A DNA stretch of 40,277 nucleotides from Alloprevotella sp. OH1205_COT-284 (GTDB taxonomy: Bacteria > Bacteroidota > Bacteroidia > Bacteroidales > Bacteroidaceae): assembly GCF_003859795.1 (NCBI RefSeq), contig NZ_RQYI01000040.1, positions 1 to 40,277 of the forward strand. Direction: 5' to 3'. Shown one piece after another: positions 24,788 through 33,887 of this stretch (the stretch's first letter is position 1; every line of letters begins with the position of its first letter). The notes under the pieces are model-generated. The model was not told the DNA's origin and made no database searches. It saw only the letters and a list, made by a program, of their open reading frames with translations. The position numbers and the translations under genes were made by a program.

Positions 24788-26926
24788 ATGGATAAAGTCT
24801 TTTTTGATTTTAAGAAAACCTTCTTGCTCTTCCTCGGTCTGTTTTTGGGGATGGGCGCGGGAAAGGCCGTGACGGACACGGATAGCATCATCTTTCATTC
24901 GGAAAGAGAGCCTTTTCCCAAGCGCACGATCAGTGTGGGAGAGGCTGTTGTAAAGGCGGTTCGCCGCAGCGTGAGCGGCAATGCCGTGAGCCACCGCATT
25001 TCGGCAACAGACATTCAACGTTCATTGGGAAAGTCGCTTACCGATGTTTTGCAGACGGTGGCCGGTGTGTCATCGGTTCAAACCGGAAGTAATGTCGCAA
25101 AGCCCGTCATTCAAGGCATGCAGGGCACTCGCATCCTCATCTTGAACAACGGCGTCCGCCAGACCGGACAGCAATGGGGCATCGATCACGCGCCGGAGAT
25201 TGACCAGCATAGCACTCAAAGCATCCATGTGGTGAAGGGTGCCGAGTCGGTGAGATATGGTGCCGAGGCACTTGGCGGCATCATCTTGCTGGAACAAAAC
25301 GCACTTCCTTATCGACAAAAAGACATCACCGGAAGTGTCGCCACGCTTTATGGCACGAACGGCCGACGATATGCCCTTTTGGGGCGTGTCGAGGGGAGCT
25401 TGCCTTTTGTGAACAACGTGGCGTGGCGGTTGCAAACGACATGGGGAAACGGGGGCGACCGTTCGACTGCCCGATATTTGCTGAACAATACCGGCAGTGG
25501 GGAGATGAACCTCTCGGCTGCCATTGGCTGGAAAGACGAAAACCGGAAAGCCGAGTTTTTTTACAGTCGTTATGATCATCGTTTCGGGGTGATGAGAAGT
25601 GCACAAATGGGAAACGAGGAGCTGTTGACGGAGCGCATCAAATTGGGACAACCGACGCAGATTTATCCTTTTCGGAGAGCGATTGATTTTCCGTATCAGC
25701 ATGTCGTACACCACAACGCGACTTTCAAACTCCATTATTTCAGCGAAACACTCGGAACATGGCTTTGGCAAACGGCCTTTCAGCAGGACGACCGCACCGA
25801 AAACCGCATACGCCGCTTGAACCGCTCCGACATTCCTGCCGTTTCGTTGCATCTGCATTCTTTTCAAAATCAGCTGAATTGGCGTAAGGATTTTGGTGAA
25901 TGGAGCACGGAGGCCGGCGGACAGTGGGTGAGTATCAACAATCGAAATCAAGCCGGCACGGGTGTTGTGCCCATTATTCCCAACTATACCGAAAACAGTG
26001 TGGGCGGCTATGTGATGCAGAAATATGCGAAAGGCAAATGGGGAGCGGAGGCGGGATTGCGCTACGATCACCAAACGACCAAAGCGGCAGGATATGATTG
26101 GACGGGAAAACTGTATGGCGGTACGCGGCATTTTGACAATCTGACCTATTCCGTCGGGGCAAAATATCGCTGTTCTCCCTCCTTGGCCGTGACGTCCAAT
26201 TTGGGCATGGCTTGGCGCGCCCCCCACGTCTATGAGTTGTATAGCAACGGCAATGAGCTGGGCTCCGGAGTGTTTGTGCGTGGAGATGAACATCTCTCTT
26301 CGGAACACGGATACAAATGGATTACTTCCGTCGAGTTTCGTCACCCAAACATAAAGCTGCGCGCAGACGGATTCTTGCAGTGGATAGACAATTATATCTA
26401 TGACGAGCCTACGCACAAAAACATCACCGTAGTTTCGGGAGCTTATCCGGTTTTCCAATACAAACAGACTTCCGCCTTTTTCCGCGGTGTGGATGTGGAC
26501 GCTTCGTGGACGCCCCTGCGCAGTGTAGGTTATCGTACACAGTTGTCGTTGATTTGGGCGCATGAACATAAAACCGGCAATTACCTTCCCTATATTCCGG
26601 CACCGCGAATAACGCAAGAGGCGACTTGGTCGTCCAAACTCGGGAGAGACGGAAAGGTGTGGGTAGGAATAAAGCATCTGTTTGTGGCACGACAAACTCG
26701 TTTTAATCCTGCCACCGACTTGATTGCAACCACGCCTCCCGCCTACGGACTTTGGGGAGGAGAAATAGGATGGGAGTATTCGCCGGGAGCGAAGCAAAAG
26801 CTGCGTTTGCTTGTTGCGGCCGACAACCTTTTTAACTTGCAATATAAAGAGTACACCAACCGTGCTCGCTATTATTCCCACGACTTGGGACGCGACATTC
26901 GCTGTTCTTTGAGTTGGATGTTTTAG
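24788..26926 (+). CDS. TonB-dependent outer-membrane receptor
   Basis: A 712-residue outer-membrane receptor. A signal segment (MDKVFFDFKKTFLLFLGLFLGMGAG) is followed by a plug domain of about 140 residues: TDVLQTVAGVSSVQTGSNVAKPVIQGMQGTRILILNNGVRQ and SIHVVKGAESVRYGAEALGGIILL. A 22-strand barrel follows, ending in an aromatic residue (LSWMF). It lacks the carboxypeptidase-like N-terminal extension of SusC proteins, so it is of the classic siderophore, haem or metal type. His residues are frequent (DHAPEIDQHS, HVVHHNATFKLHY). I use the Met at 24788 because it starts the signal peptide; an in-frame upstream ATG at 24713 adds 25 basic residues. It sits between the Cys/His membrane protein and a His-rich lipoprotein. 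Confidence 0.9.
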   Translation: MDKVFFDFKKTFLLFLGLFLGMGAGKAVTDTDSIIFHSEREPFPKRTISVGEAVVKAVRRSVSGNAVSHRISATDIQRSLGKSLTDVLQTVAGVSSVQTGSNVAKPVIQGMQGTRILILNNGVRQTGQQWGIDHAPEIDQHSTQSIHVVKGAESVRYGAEALGGIILLEQNALPYRQKDITGSVATLYGTNGRRYALLGRVEGSLPFVNNVAWRLQTTWGNGGDRSTARYLLNNTGSGEMNLSAAIGWKDENRKAEFFYSRYDHRFGVMRSAQMGNEELLTERIKLGQPTQIYPFRRAIDFPYQHVVHHNATFKLHYFSETLGTWLWQTAFQQDDRTENRIRRLNRSDIPAVSLHLHSFQNQLNWRKDFGEWSTEAGGQWVSINNRNQAGTGVVPIIPNYTENSVGGYVMQKYAKGKWGAEAGLRYDHQTTKAAGYDWTGKLYGGTRHFDNLTYSVGAKYRCSPSLAVTSNLGMAWRAPHVYELYSNGNELGSGVFVRGDEHLSSEHGYKWITSVEFRHPNIKLRADGFLQWIDNYIYDEPTHKNITVVSGAYPVFQYKQTSAFFRGVDVDASWTPLRSVGYRTQLSLIWAHEHKTGNYLPYIPAPRITQEATWSSKLGRDGKVWVGIKHLFVARQTRFNPATDLIATTPPAYGLWGGEIGWEYSPGAKQKLRLLVAADNLFNLQYKEYTNRARYYSHDLGRDIRCSLSWMF

Positions 26927-26965
26927 GTTTATTTTTTATTTATCATCATTATTATTTCAACACAC

Positions 26966-28537
26966 ATGAAACGAAACTTTTTGAAATTCTTGGGAGCAGT
27001 TTTGCTCACGCTGCCTCTTGCTTTTGCCACGACAGCCTGCTCCGATCCCGACGAACCTGCCAATGAAAAAGAAAACAAACTCCATGAAGATCCCTCCAAG
27101 GCCGTGATCACGCTGACGAAAGGGCGCATGGCCGATTTTGATCCGGCTGCCGGCACTTTCTCTCCCGAAGGAGAGTTTGTTTCGCTCGGAGAAACACAAA
27201 CGTATGCCATGGTGCTTCATCCGGAAAAGGGTTGGCAGTTGGAAAATGGAAGTATCGAAGGTTTTTATGTGGAGGATGTCACAGAAAATCCCGATGTGGT
27301 TTATTCGTTGGATATACAGTATTTCAACGCCCAAGGCAAGAGCATCAACCACGAATTTATGGAAGAGGGGCAAGACGCCATTCATCAGCATTTCTTCTCT
27401 TATTACGAAAATCGAGTGCGTGTGCGTAAACCGGAAAATCTGCCCTATGTCTATCACTATGCCGATAGAGATAAGGGCGGAAAGTTCATCGCCGAAAAGA
27501 ACCCTTTGGGATTTCATGGCTATATTCAATTCAAAGACAAATTCCACTTCGAACTTTCCATCGACCTCATGCACGCCGCCAAAAGTAAATACAACAACGA
27601 CGGATCGGTTTCCCCTTATTACTCTCCTTCGCCCGAACAAGTCGGAACGGCTCTTTGGGACATCAACATCAAAATTCCCGTTTACATCAAGAAGTTGAGC
27701 CATTTTGCCGACGTTGCTTCTGCCGAACTGATCTTCATAGAGGGACATTTGCACGGACACCCGAAATTTCATGAAAATCTCTATTCCAAAGAAGTGAAAT
27801 ATATCGGTCGTCGCGATACGCTCCGCTATACATTGACGAATGGAAAATGGATGGCAGATGCGGCAAATTCCCAAAGAGTGGTTTGCGAATCCAATCACCC
27901 CCACTATGCTTTGCTCGTAAACTATTATGATAAAGATCACAACTTGATCAACCACCTGTTTGCCGATCAACAAAACGCTTCTCTTCACCGTCATTTCTTC
28001 TATGTGACGGATGTGGCTCCCACCTTTGACGGAGAAGCGGAAAGCGACGATAAGAACGGCCAAGGCTTCTTTGACTATCACTATGTGGATACCGATCCTT
28101 GGAATCAAACCATAAAGTTTGACGGAGCCAAATGGATTGGCGAAACAAATCCCGTTGGTTTCAAAGGATACTTCGGCTTTAAGAAAGCGAGAAAACAATT
28201 TACGATGAATGTGCGTCTTCTGTATTCTAAAACAAAGGAGGTGTTGGGTAAGGGAGGCAGTCTGCCTTGGCATCATATTCCTGCGATCTCTGTAATGGCC
28301 GATACGGAAGCTCTCCCCACCATTCCCGTTCCCATGATTGTTTACATGGATAGCAATGAGCGTTCTCTTGAAGTGGAATTGGATACGGCCGAGTCCGATC
28401 TTTCGCCCGAAGGACTTCGCACCATTCGCTCTCTCCAACGTGCCTACGGCATTGGTTTTGAGGAAGCCGTTTCCGAATTGTATTGGAACTTCAACGGTGT
28501 GCGTCCCCCTCACTCCAAGAAAGGCTTCTGGTTCTGA
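26966..28537 (+). CDS. His-rich surface lipoprotein with internal duplication
   Basis: A 523-residue lipoprotein: signal with ATTAC lipobox, Cys25, then SDPDEP, an acidic run like the Bacteroidetes surface-export signal. The body is an internal duplication: INHEFMEEGQDAIHQHFFSYYE with YHYADRDKGGKFIAEKNPLGFHGYI in the first half, and INHLFADQQNASLHRHFFYVTD with YHYVDTDPWNQTIKF...ETNPVGFKGYF in the second. His pairs in each repeat (HxHFF, YHY), HLHGHPKFH between them and WHHIP near the end suggest metal or haem binding. The gene starts 39 nt after the TonB receptor and ends at a strong terminator. It probably hands a ligand to the receptor. Family not named with certainty. Confidence 0.72.
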   Translation: MKRNFLKFLGAVLLTLPLAFATTACSDPDEPANEKENKLHEDPSKAVITLTKGRMADFDPAAGTFSPEGEFVSLGETQTYAMVLHPEKGWQLENGSIEGFYVEDVTENPDVVYSLDIQYFNAQGKSINHEFMEEGQDAIHQHFFSYYENRVRVRKPENLPYVYHYADRDKGGKFIAEKNPLGFHGYIQFKDKFHFELSIDLMHAAKSKYNNDGSVSPYYSPSPEQVGTALWDINIKIPVYIKKLSHFADVASAELIFIEGHLHGHPKFHENLYSKEVKYIGRRDTLRYTLTNGKWMADAANSQRVVCESNHPHYALLVNYYDKDHNLINHLFADQQNASLHRHFFYVTDVAPTFDGEAESDDKNGQGFFDYHYVDTDPWNQTIKFDGAKWIGETNPVGFKGYFGFKKARKQFTMNVRLLYSKTKEVLGKGGSLPWHHIPAISVMADTEALPTIPVPMIVYMDSNERSLEVELDTAESDLSPEGLRTIRSLQRAYGIGFEEAVSELYWNFNGVRPPHSKKGFWF

Positions 28538-28616
28538 TTTTAGGACTTGAAGCAATTTCCTCCGGACTTTCGGAGCACTGTTCCCGACTTTGAACATCTC
28601 CGTTTCTCACTTCAAA

Positions 28617-28655
28617 AAAAGCGAAGCCGGCTTCATGCAAGACGGCTTCGCTTTT
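28617..28655 (+). terminator. Terminator after the His-rich lipoprotein gene
   Basis: AAAAGCGAAGCCG (28617-28629) and CGGCTTCGCTTTT (28643-28655) form a 13-bp stem with a T-run in the right arm. Confidence 0.85.
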
Positions 28656-28694
28656 CGATCTTTCAGATCCTAACGAAAGTCTGAATCGCCGAGG

Positions 28695-29290
28695 AAAGAA
28701 GCAGATGGGAACTTGTGAAAATTAGGTCAGTGACAGATATTTCTACATAACGAGTAGAAAATTCTAAGTAACGAGTAGATTTTTCTGCTCGTTACTTCGT
28801 TTGCACAGCTTTCGGAGCAAGATGCGTTCCGACGCATTAAAAATATATCCGTACAAACCGAAGAGAAGGTGAGGGCATTCTTCGTGGAAAAGCAACTATC
28901 TGCCCCTACCGGGAGTTTTTCTTATTTTTGTCTACATTGTCTACACTATCCTTGTTAAGTTATAGATATATAGTCGGTTGCGAATGTAGACAATGCGAAA
29001 AATTACCTACATTCGTTGCTGCAACCTACACGCTGCATCGGAAAGGCGTGCAAAGGTGCGAAATCGTTCGTGTAGGCAGTGTAGTTTTTGGGAAATCTGT
29101 CTACATTCTTTCTTATCTGTGTATCATTGATTTAACCTCTTTCCGTGTATATTGGAAATTTGTTGTATACACTTTCATTTCGCTGAATTTCAGTGAGATG
29201 AAACGCGTAGTGTATGTTTTTCGGCATTTTTAAAGTCCGCATAACGAGCGATTGCCCCCTAAAAAACACGTTTGACGTGTTGCCAAAGGT
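28695..29290 (+). repeat. Interspersed structured repeat, copy 3 (inverted)
   Basis: Copy in opposite orientation to copies 1 and 2. In this direction the order is CTACATAACGAGTAG 28743-28757, GTAACGAGTAGA 28768-28779 / TCTGCTCGTTAC 28784-28795, TATTTTTG 28923-28930, tandem TGTCTACATTGTCTACAC 28929-28946, GAATGTAGACA 28982-28992 / TGTCTACATTC 29098-29108, AACCTACAC 29023-29031 / GTGTAGTTT 29079-29087, the CTGAA/TTCAG hairpin near 29170-29215, CGCATAACGAGCG 29238-29250 and ACACGTTTGACGTGT 29266-29280. It lies between the lipoprotein terminator and the rpmE2 promoter. The open frame at 28928-29233 is broken by a frameshift relative to the other copies, so I do not call it a gene. Confidence 0.8.
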
Positions 29291-29460
29291 GCATTCGCTC
29301 TCACATCACAAAAAAGATTTGACGAGAGGGGACTTGATTTTTGAAAAAGGAAGTGAAAGGTTCTATCATTCCGTGGCCGAATGGTATCAAGTATTTGCTC
29401 TATTCTGATGACATTCCTTGCTATCTTTCACTCAAACAAAGGAGAAAAAGAGAGAAGTAT

Positions 29461-29491
29461 TTTGTGATGTCGAAGAAAGTCGATATATTTG
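29461..29491 (+). promoter_or_regulatory. Promoter of rpmE2
   Basis: TTTG (29461-29464), 19 bases, TATATTTG (29484-29491): a perfect Bacteroidetes consensus. The 5' untranslated part would be about 136 nt. Confidence 0.75.
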
Positions 29492-29633
29492 CGCTCGATT
29501 TAGATCATTTTTAGGTTTTCGACAATCTAAAAGCGTCGTAAGTTTACAAAAAACGGTATGCGCCGTGTTCGCTCGGAGCTTATTCGGACTTACGATGAAG
29601 ATATTCATAAACGAACAAAAACTAACACACACA

Positions 29634-29885
29634 ATGAAAAAGGATCTTCATCCCGAAAACTATCGTCCCGTAGTTTTTAAAGACATGTCCAATGGCGATA
29701 TGTTCTTGTCTCGCTCTACTTGCAAGACTTCTGAAACCATCGAATTTGAAGGTGAAACTTATCCCCTCGTGAAATTGGAAATTTCTTCCACTTCTCACCC
29801 CTTCTACACCGGTAAGTCCAAACTCGTGGATACCGCCGGACGCGTAGACAAGTTCATGAGCCGCTACGGTAAAAGCCGCAAATAA
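29634..29885 (+). CDS. rpmE2: 50S ribosomal protein L31 type B
   Basis: An 83-residue L31 of type [23 protein letters not shown] is the conserved start, [25 protein letters not shown] the core, and [15 protein letters not shown] the conserved end. The zinc-binding cysteines of type A are missing, as expected for type B. The open frame extends 72 codons upstream, but the Met at 29634 matches the family and follows a promoter and a 136-nt leader. It ends before a bidirectional terminator shared with dnaE. Confidence 0.96.
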   Translation: MKKDLHPENYRPVVFKDMSNGDMFLSRSTCKTSETIEFEGETYPLVKLEISSTSHPFYTGKSKLVDTAGRVDKFMSRYGKSRK

Positions 29886-29950
29886 GAAAAGTTTTCGGTT
29901 TCCTCCGAATCGAACAAAAACGAAATCGCTTTTCTGTTCGCAACAGCAAA

Positions 29951-29993
29951 AACCTCCTCACTACTCGCAAGAGTTTTGAGGAGGTTCTTTTTT
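29951..29993 (+). terminator. Terminator between rpmE2 and dnaE
   Basis: AACCTCCTCA (29951-29960) and TGAGGAGGTT (29977-29986) form a 10-bp stem, followed by CTTTTTT. On the minus strand the stem is followed by TTTGC, so it may also end the dapA-porin-dnaE transcript, whose last stop is at 29998. Confidence 0.9.
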
Positions 29994-29997
29994 GCCC

Positions 29998-32900
29998 TTA
30001 GTTGATTGTGTAAGAAAGGGAGGATTGGTGACTATTCAAGTATCTTATCAGTTCTTTGGTGACATTTATACGGGTTTGCGGACTGCTCAACGTCACGTGG
30101 TTAGATGAATCGGCATCGACAATTTGGAAGTTCAGTACGGTTTCACCATGAGTGCTTTGAATGAGATCTATCATTTCCGTTACCAGCCGATTGTCCAGTT
30201 CATTGAGAGAGGCTTTGATCGTGATCGACTGAATTTTTCGGTCTTTCACCTCAGAGAGCCAATCCACCTTTCCGATATGAAGATCGGGATCGCCGTTTCC
30301 CCAACGTCGCGGAGTGACTTGTGCTGTGACAAACAAGGAGTTTCCGGGAGCAAAGTAACCTTTGAATTGCGCCCATTCATCACCGAAAATAGCAAACTCT
30401 CCACCTCCGGCATAATCCTCCATACGCACGCGACCGAAAGCGGCTCCTCGCTTGGAAATTCGTTCTTCCACTTGCGTGACGATGCCCCCGAAAGTTATGT
30501 TCTGATCCATCCAAGAGGACAAATCCGCTATCTCCGGCATTTTCAGAGTGCAAAGATGATTGACCACGATGGAATATTCATCAAGCGGATGACCGCTGAT
30601 GTAAATACCGATGAGATCACGCTCTTTATTCAGTTTTTCCAAATCGCTCCACCGTTCAAAAGAAACTGGCGGTTTGGGTTTGCTGATCTCCACCGTGTCT
30701 TCTCCGCCAAATAGGGAGTTGACACTTTCTTCTTTGTCTATTTGGAAACGCTGCCCATAAGTGATGAGGGTTTCGAGATAAGTAACTCCCGTTTCCGTTT
30801 CGGCAAAAAACCGTTCTCTCGACACCGTGCCGAAACTATCGAATGCACCGGCAAGAGCAAGACATTCGAGATTCTTACGATTGCAAACATAAAGATTGAC
30901 ACGTTCGAAGAAATCGTAGACAGACACGAAAAGACCGGCACGATTGCGCTCGTCAATGATCGTCTGCACGGCATTCTCTCCCACTCCTTTTATTCCTCCA
31001 AGTCCAAAACGGATGTTGCCCAAATGGCTGACGGAAAACTTATGATAGCTTTCGTTGACATCGGGGCCAAGACACGAGATGTTCATCGCCTTGCATTCGT
31101 CGAGAAATTTCGTCAGATCCGTAATGTTGTTGAGCGAACGGCTCATGACGGCTGCCATGTATTGAGAGGGGAAGTTGGCCTTCAAATAAGCAGTCTGATA
31201 AGCCACCCAAGAGTAGCACGTGGCGTGACTCTTGTTGAAAGCATAGGAGGCAAAGGCTTTCCAATCTTCCCAGATTTTTTCCAAAACCTGAGGATCATGC
31301 CCGTTGGCTTGTCCGCCTTTGACAAACTTGGGGTACATCTGGTTCAACTTGTCGATGAGCTTTTTCCCCATGGCTTTACGCAGGTTGTCGCTCTCTCCCC
31401 GAGTGAAATCGGCAATTCTGCGCGAAAGGAGCATGACCTGCTCTTGATAAACCGTGATGCCATAAGTGTCTTTCAAATACTTCTCCATGCAGTCCAAGTC
31501 GTACGTAATCGGCTCTATGCCGTGTTTACGCTTGATAAACTGAGGGATATAAGCCATCGGCCCCGGTCTGTAAAGGGCGTTCATCGCAATGAGGTCTTCA
31601 AAAGTCGTGGGATGAAGTTCGCGAAGGTACTTCTGCATGCCGGGCGACTCAAATTGAAACGTACCCACTGTTTGGCCATCGCAATAAAGCTGATAAGTAG
31701 CCGGATCCTCAATATCAACATTGTCGATGTCCAACTCGATGCCGAGTGAAAAACGAATATTTTCCACAGCTTCGCGAATGATGGAAAGCGTTTTCAGCCC
31801 GAGGAAGTCCATCTTGATCAATCCGGTTTCTTCGATGACACTGCCTTCGTATTGTGTGCAACGCAGTTTTTCTCCGGTTTCTTTGTCTTCGGCAGTAGAA
31901 ATCGGCACCCAGTCTGAAATATCATCCCGACAGATGATGATACCGCAAGCATGCACTCCCGTGTTGCGCACATTGCCTTCGAGCATCTTTGCATAGCGAA
32001 TGGTGTCGCGCAGCAAGGGATCCGCAGACGTCTCCGCGTCGCGCAACTCCGGTATGCAGGCAATGGCGTTGTTAAGATTCATCTTGGGGGATTTCCCATC
32101 GGGGCCTTCGGGCAATTTGTCGGGAATGAGCTTACAAAGTCTATTGGCTTCGTTGAGCGGAAGTTGCTGTACCCGAGCCACATCTTTGAGAGCCGACTTT
32201 GTGGCCATCGTGCCATAAGTGATGATGTGTGCCACTTTTTCCGCACCATATTTTTCGGTCACCCATTGCAAAACCTTTCCGCGACCGTCATCGTCGAAAT
32301 CGACATCGATATCGGGAAGAGAAATACGATCGGGATTCAAAAAACGCTCAAAAAGGAGGTCGTATTTGATCGGATCAATATCGGTGATACGCAAACAATA
32401 GGCCACGGCACTTCCGGCCGCCGATCCACGCCCCGGCCCTACCGAAACATCGAGTTGCTCTCTGGCCACCTTGATGTAGTCTTGCACAATGAGGAAGTAG
32501 CCGGGAAAACCCATTGTTTTCATGATGTGCAGTTCAAAACGGATCCGTTCGTCCGTTTCTTTGTCGAGCGGATTTCCGTATCGCCAATGCGCCCCTTCGT
32601 AGGCAAGTTTAGCCAAATAGTCGGCCTCCAATTTGATACGATACAGCTTGTCGTATCCTCCCAATTTCTTAATCTTTTCTTCGCCCTCTTCGCGCGACAT
32701 CACGACATTGCCGTTTTCATCTTGCGTGAACTCGTCAAAAAGCTGTTCTTCCGTGAATCGGGCTCTGTATTCCTCCTCTGTTCCGAAATCTTCGGGAATT
32801 TCGAAGTTGGGCATAATCGGGCCATGGTCAATGCTATAAGTTTCGACCTTGTCGCATATTTCAATCGTATTTTGCAGAGCCTCCGGCAAATCTGCAAAAA

Positions 32901-33855
32901 CTTCGTTCATCTCCGCCTGCGTTTTGAACCATTCTTGCTTTGTGTAAAGCATACGCGTACTGTCACTCAAAAAGCGGTTGGTGGAAAGACAAATCAGTCG
33001 ATCGTGCGACTCTGCATTCTCCTCGTCTACAAAGTGAGAATCGTTCGTGCAAATGTATTTGATGCCATGCTTCTTCGCCAATTCTATGAGTGCTTGGTTC
33101 GACTCTATCTGCAAGGGATAGGTTCCTCTGTTGGCACGCACCGCAGGATCTTTTACTTCATGACGTTGAAGTTCAAGATAATAATCCTCTCCGAACACCC
33201 GTTTGAACCAAAGCACCGCCTCTTCCGCTCCTTCTGCATCGTTAGTCAAAATTTTACGCGGAATCTCTCCTCCTAAGCAGGCAGAACTTACAATCAGTCC
33301 TTCGCTGAAACGCTCCAAATCGTGTTTATCCGTTCGCGGACGCATATAAAATCCATCAATCCAAGAGCGGCTGACCAATTTGATCAAATTGTGATAGCCT
33401 TTCTTGTTCTTGGCCAAAACAACGAGATGCCATCCGCTCTGATCCTGCCGACCTTCTTTTAATTCTTTCTTGCGACGGGCACAATACATTTCACATCCGA
33501 AAATGGCCTTAAAATCCACAACTCTCTGTGCCTTCTCCATTTCCTTTTCACATTCGGCTATGAGTTGCTCGGTCGTTTTTCCCACATCCGATTTGTCGCC
33601 CTCCTTCGTTTTGTAAGTCCCCTCTCGAAGAGCTTTCAGTTTTGCGTCACAAGTTTTAAGCGTCTTTTGGGCTTTCCCTTTCAGCTTTTGGGTATAGTTG
33701 AAGAAGTCCTTAATGCCCATCATGTTTCCATGATCGGTGAGTGCCATTCCTTTCATTCCGTCTTTGATGGCCTTGTCTACAAGTCGCTCAATGGTGGCTT
33801 GCCCGTCAAGAATGGAATAATGGGAGTGTACATGAAGATGAACGTAAGGGATCAT
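29998..33855 (-). CDS. dnaE: DNA polymerase III subunit alpha
   Basis: Catalytic subunit of the replicative polymerase. From the Met at 33855 it has 1285 residues. The PHP domain starts with YVHLHVHSHYSILDG (4-18) and carries a Lys/Glu-rich insertion of about 65 residues (near 55-115). The palm holds GPGRGSAAGSAVAYCLR and the catalytic aspartates in LPDIDVDFDDDGRG near 515-523. The fingers, the tandem HhH (IRFGLGGIKGVGENAV) and the OB fold (ITFGGIVTQVEERISKRG...EFAIFGDEW) follow in order. The longer frame to 33906 overlaps the porin gene and is not used. It is the third gene of the dapA-porin-dnaE operon, 32 nt after the porin stop. Confidence 0.97.
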   Translation of the reverse strand: MIPYVHLHVHSHYSILDGQATIERLVDKAIKDGMKGMALTDHGNMMGIKDFFNYTQKLKGKAQKTLKTCDAKLKALREGTYKTKEGDKSDVGKTTEQLIAECEKEMEKAQRVVDFKAIFGCEMYCARRKKELKEGRQDQSGWHLVVLAKNKKGYHNLIKLVSRSWIDGFYMRPRTDKHDLERFSEGLIVSSACLGGEIPRKILTNDAEGAEEAVLWFKRVFGEDYYLELQRHEVKDPAVRANRGTYPLQIESNQALIELAKKHGIKYICTNDSHFVDEENAESHDRLICLSTNRFLSDSTRMLYTKQEWFKTQAEMNEVFADLPEALQNTIEICDKVETYSIDHGPIMPNFEIPEDFGTEEEYRARFTEEQLFDEFTQDENGNVVMSREEGEEKIKKLGGYDKLYRIKLEADYLAKLAYEGAHWRYGNPLDKETDERIRFELHIMKTMGFPGYFLIVQDYIKVAREQLDVSVGPGRGSAAGSAVAYCLRITDIDPIKYDLLFERFLNPDRISLPDIDVDFDDDGRGKVLQWVTEKYGAEKVAHIITYGTMATKSALKDVARVQQLPLNEANRLCKLIPDKLPEGPDGKSPKMNLNNAIACIPELRDAETSADPLLRDTIRYAKMLEGNVRNTGVHACGIIICRDDISDWVPISTAEDKETGEKLRCTQYEGSVIEETGLIKMDFLGLKTLSIIREAVENIRFSLGIELDIDNVDIEDPATYQLYCDGQTVGTFQFESPGMQKYLRELHPTTFEDLIAMNALYRPGPMAYIPQFIKRKHGIEPITYDLDCMEKYLKDTYGITVYQEQVMLLSRRIADFTRGESDNLRKAMGKKLIDKLNQMYPKFVKGGQANGHDPQVLEKIWEDWKAFASYAFNKSHATCYSWVAYQTAYLKANFPSQYMAAVMSRSLNNITDLTKFLDECKAMNISCLGPDVNESYHKFSVSHLGNIRFGLGGIKGVGENAVQTIIDERNRAGLFVSVYDFFERVNLYVCNRKNLECLALAGAFDSFGTVSRERFFAETETGVTYLETLITYGQRFQIDKEESVNSLFGGEDTVEISKPKPPVSFERWSDLEKLNKERDLIGIYISGHPLDEYSIVVNHLCTLKMPEIADLSSWMDQNITFGGIVTQVEERISKRGAAFGRVRMEDYAGGGEFAIFGDEWAQFKGYFAPGNSLFVTAQVTPRRWGNGDPDLHIGKVDWLSEVKDRKIQSITIKASLNELDNRLVTEMIDLIQSTHGETVLNFQIVDADSSNHVTLSSPQTRINVTKELIRYLNSHQSSLSYTIN

Positions 33856-33887
33856 AGGGAAAGACTTATGAATGAGAAATATAGACG

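Noticed and set aside
25070-26881. 603-codon open frame on the minus strand
   Set aside because: Antisense to the TonB receptor; its composition is a mirror of the receptor's codons and it has no domain pattern.
26957-28597. 546-codon open frame on the minus strand
   Set aside because: Antisense to the His-rich lipoprotein, which has a proper signal peptide, internal repeats and terminator.
3379-29290. Repeat as an ordinary insertion sequence
   Set aside because: No transposase, no clear terminal inverted repeats and no target duplication could be seen.
31951-33276. 441-codon open frame on the plus strand
   Set aside because: Antisense to dnaE.
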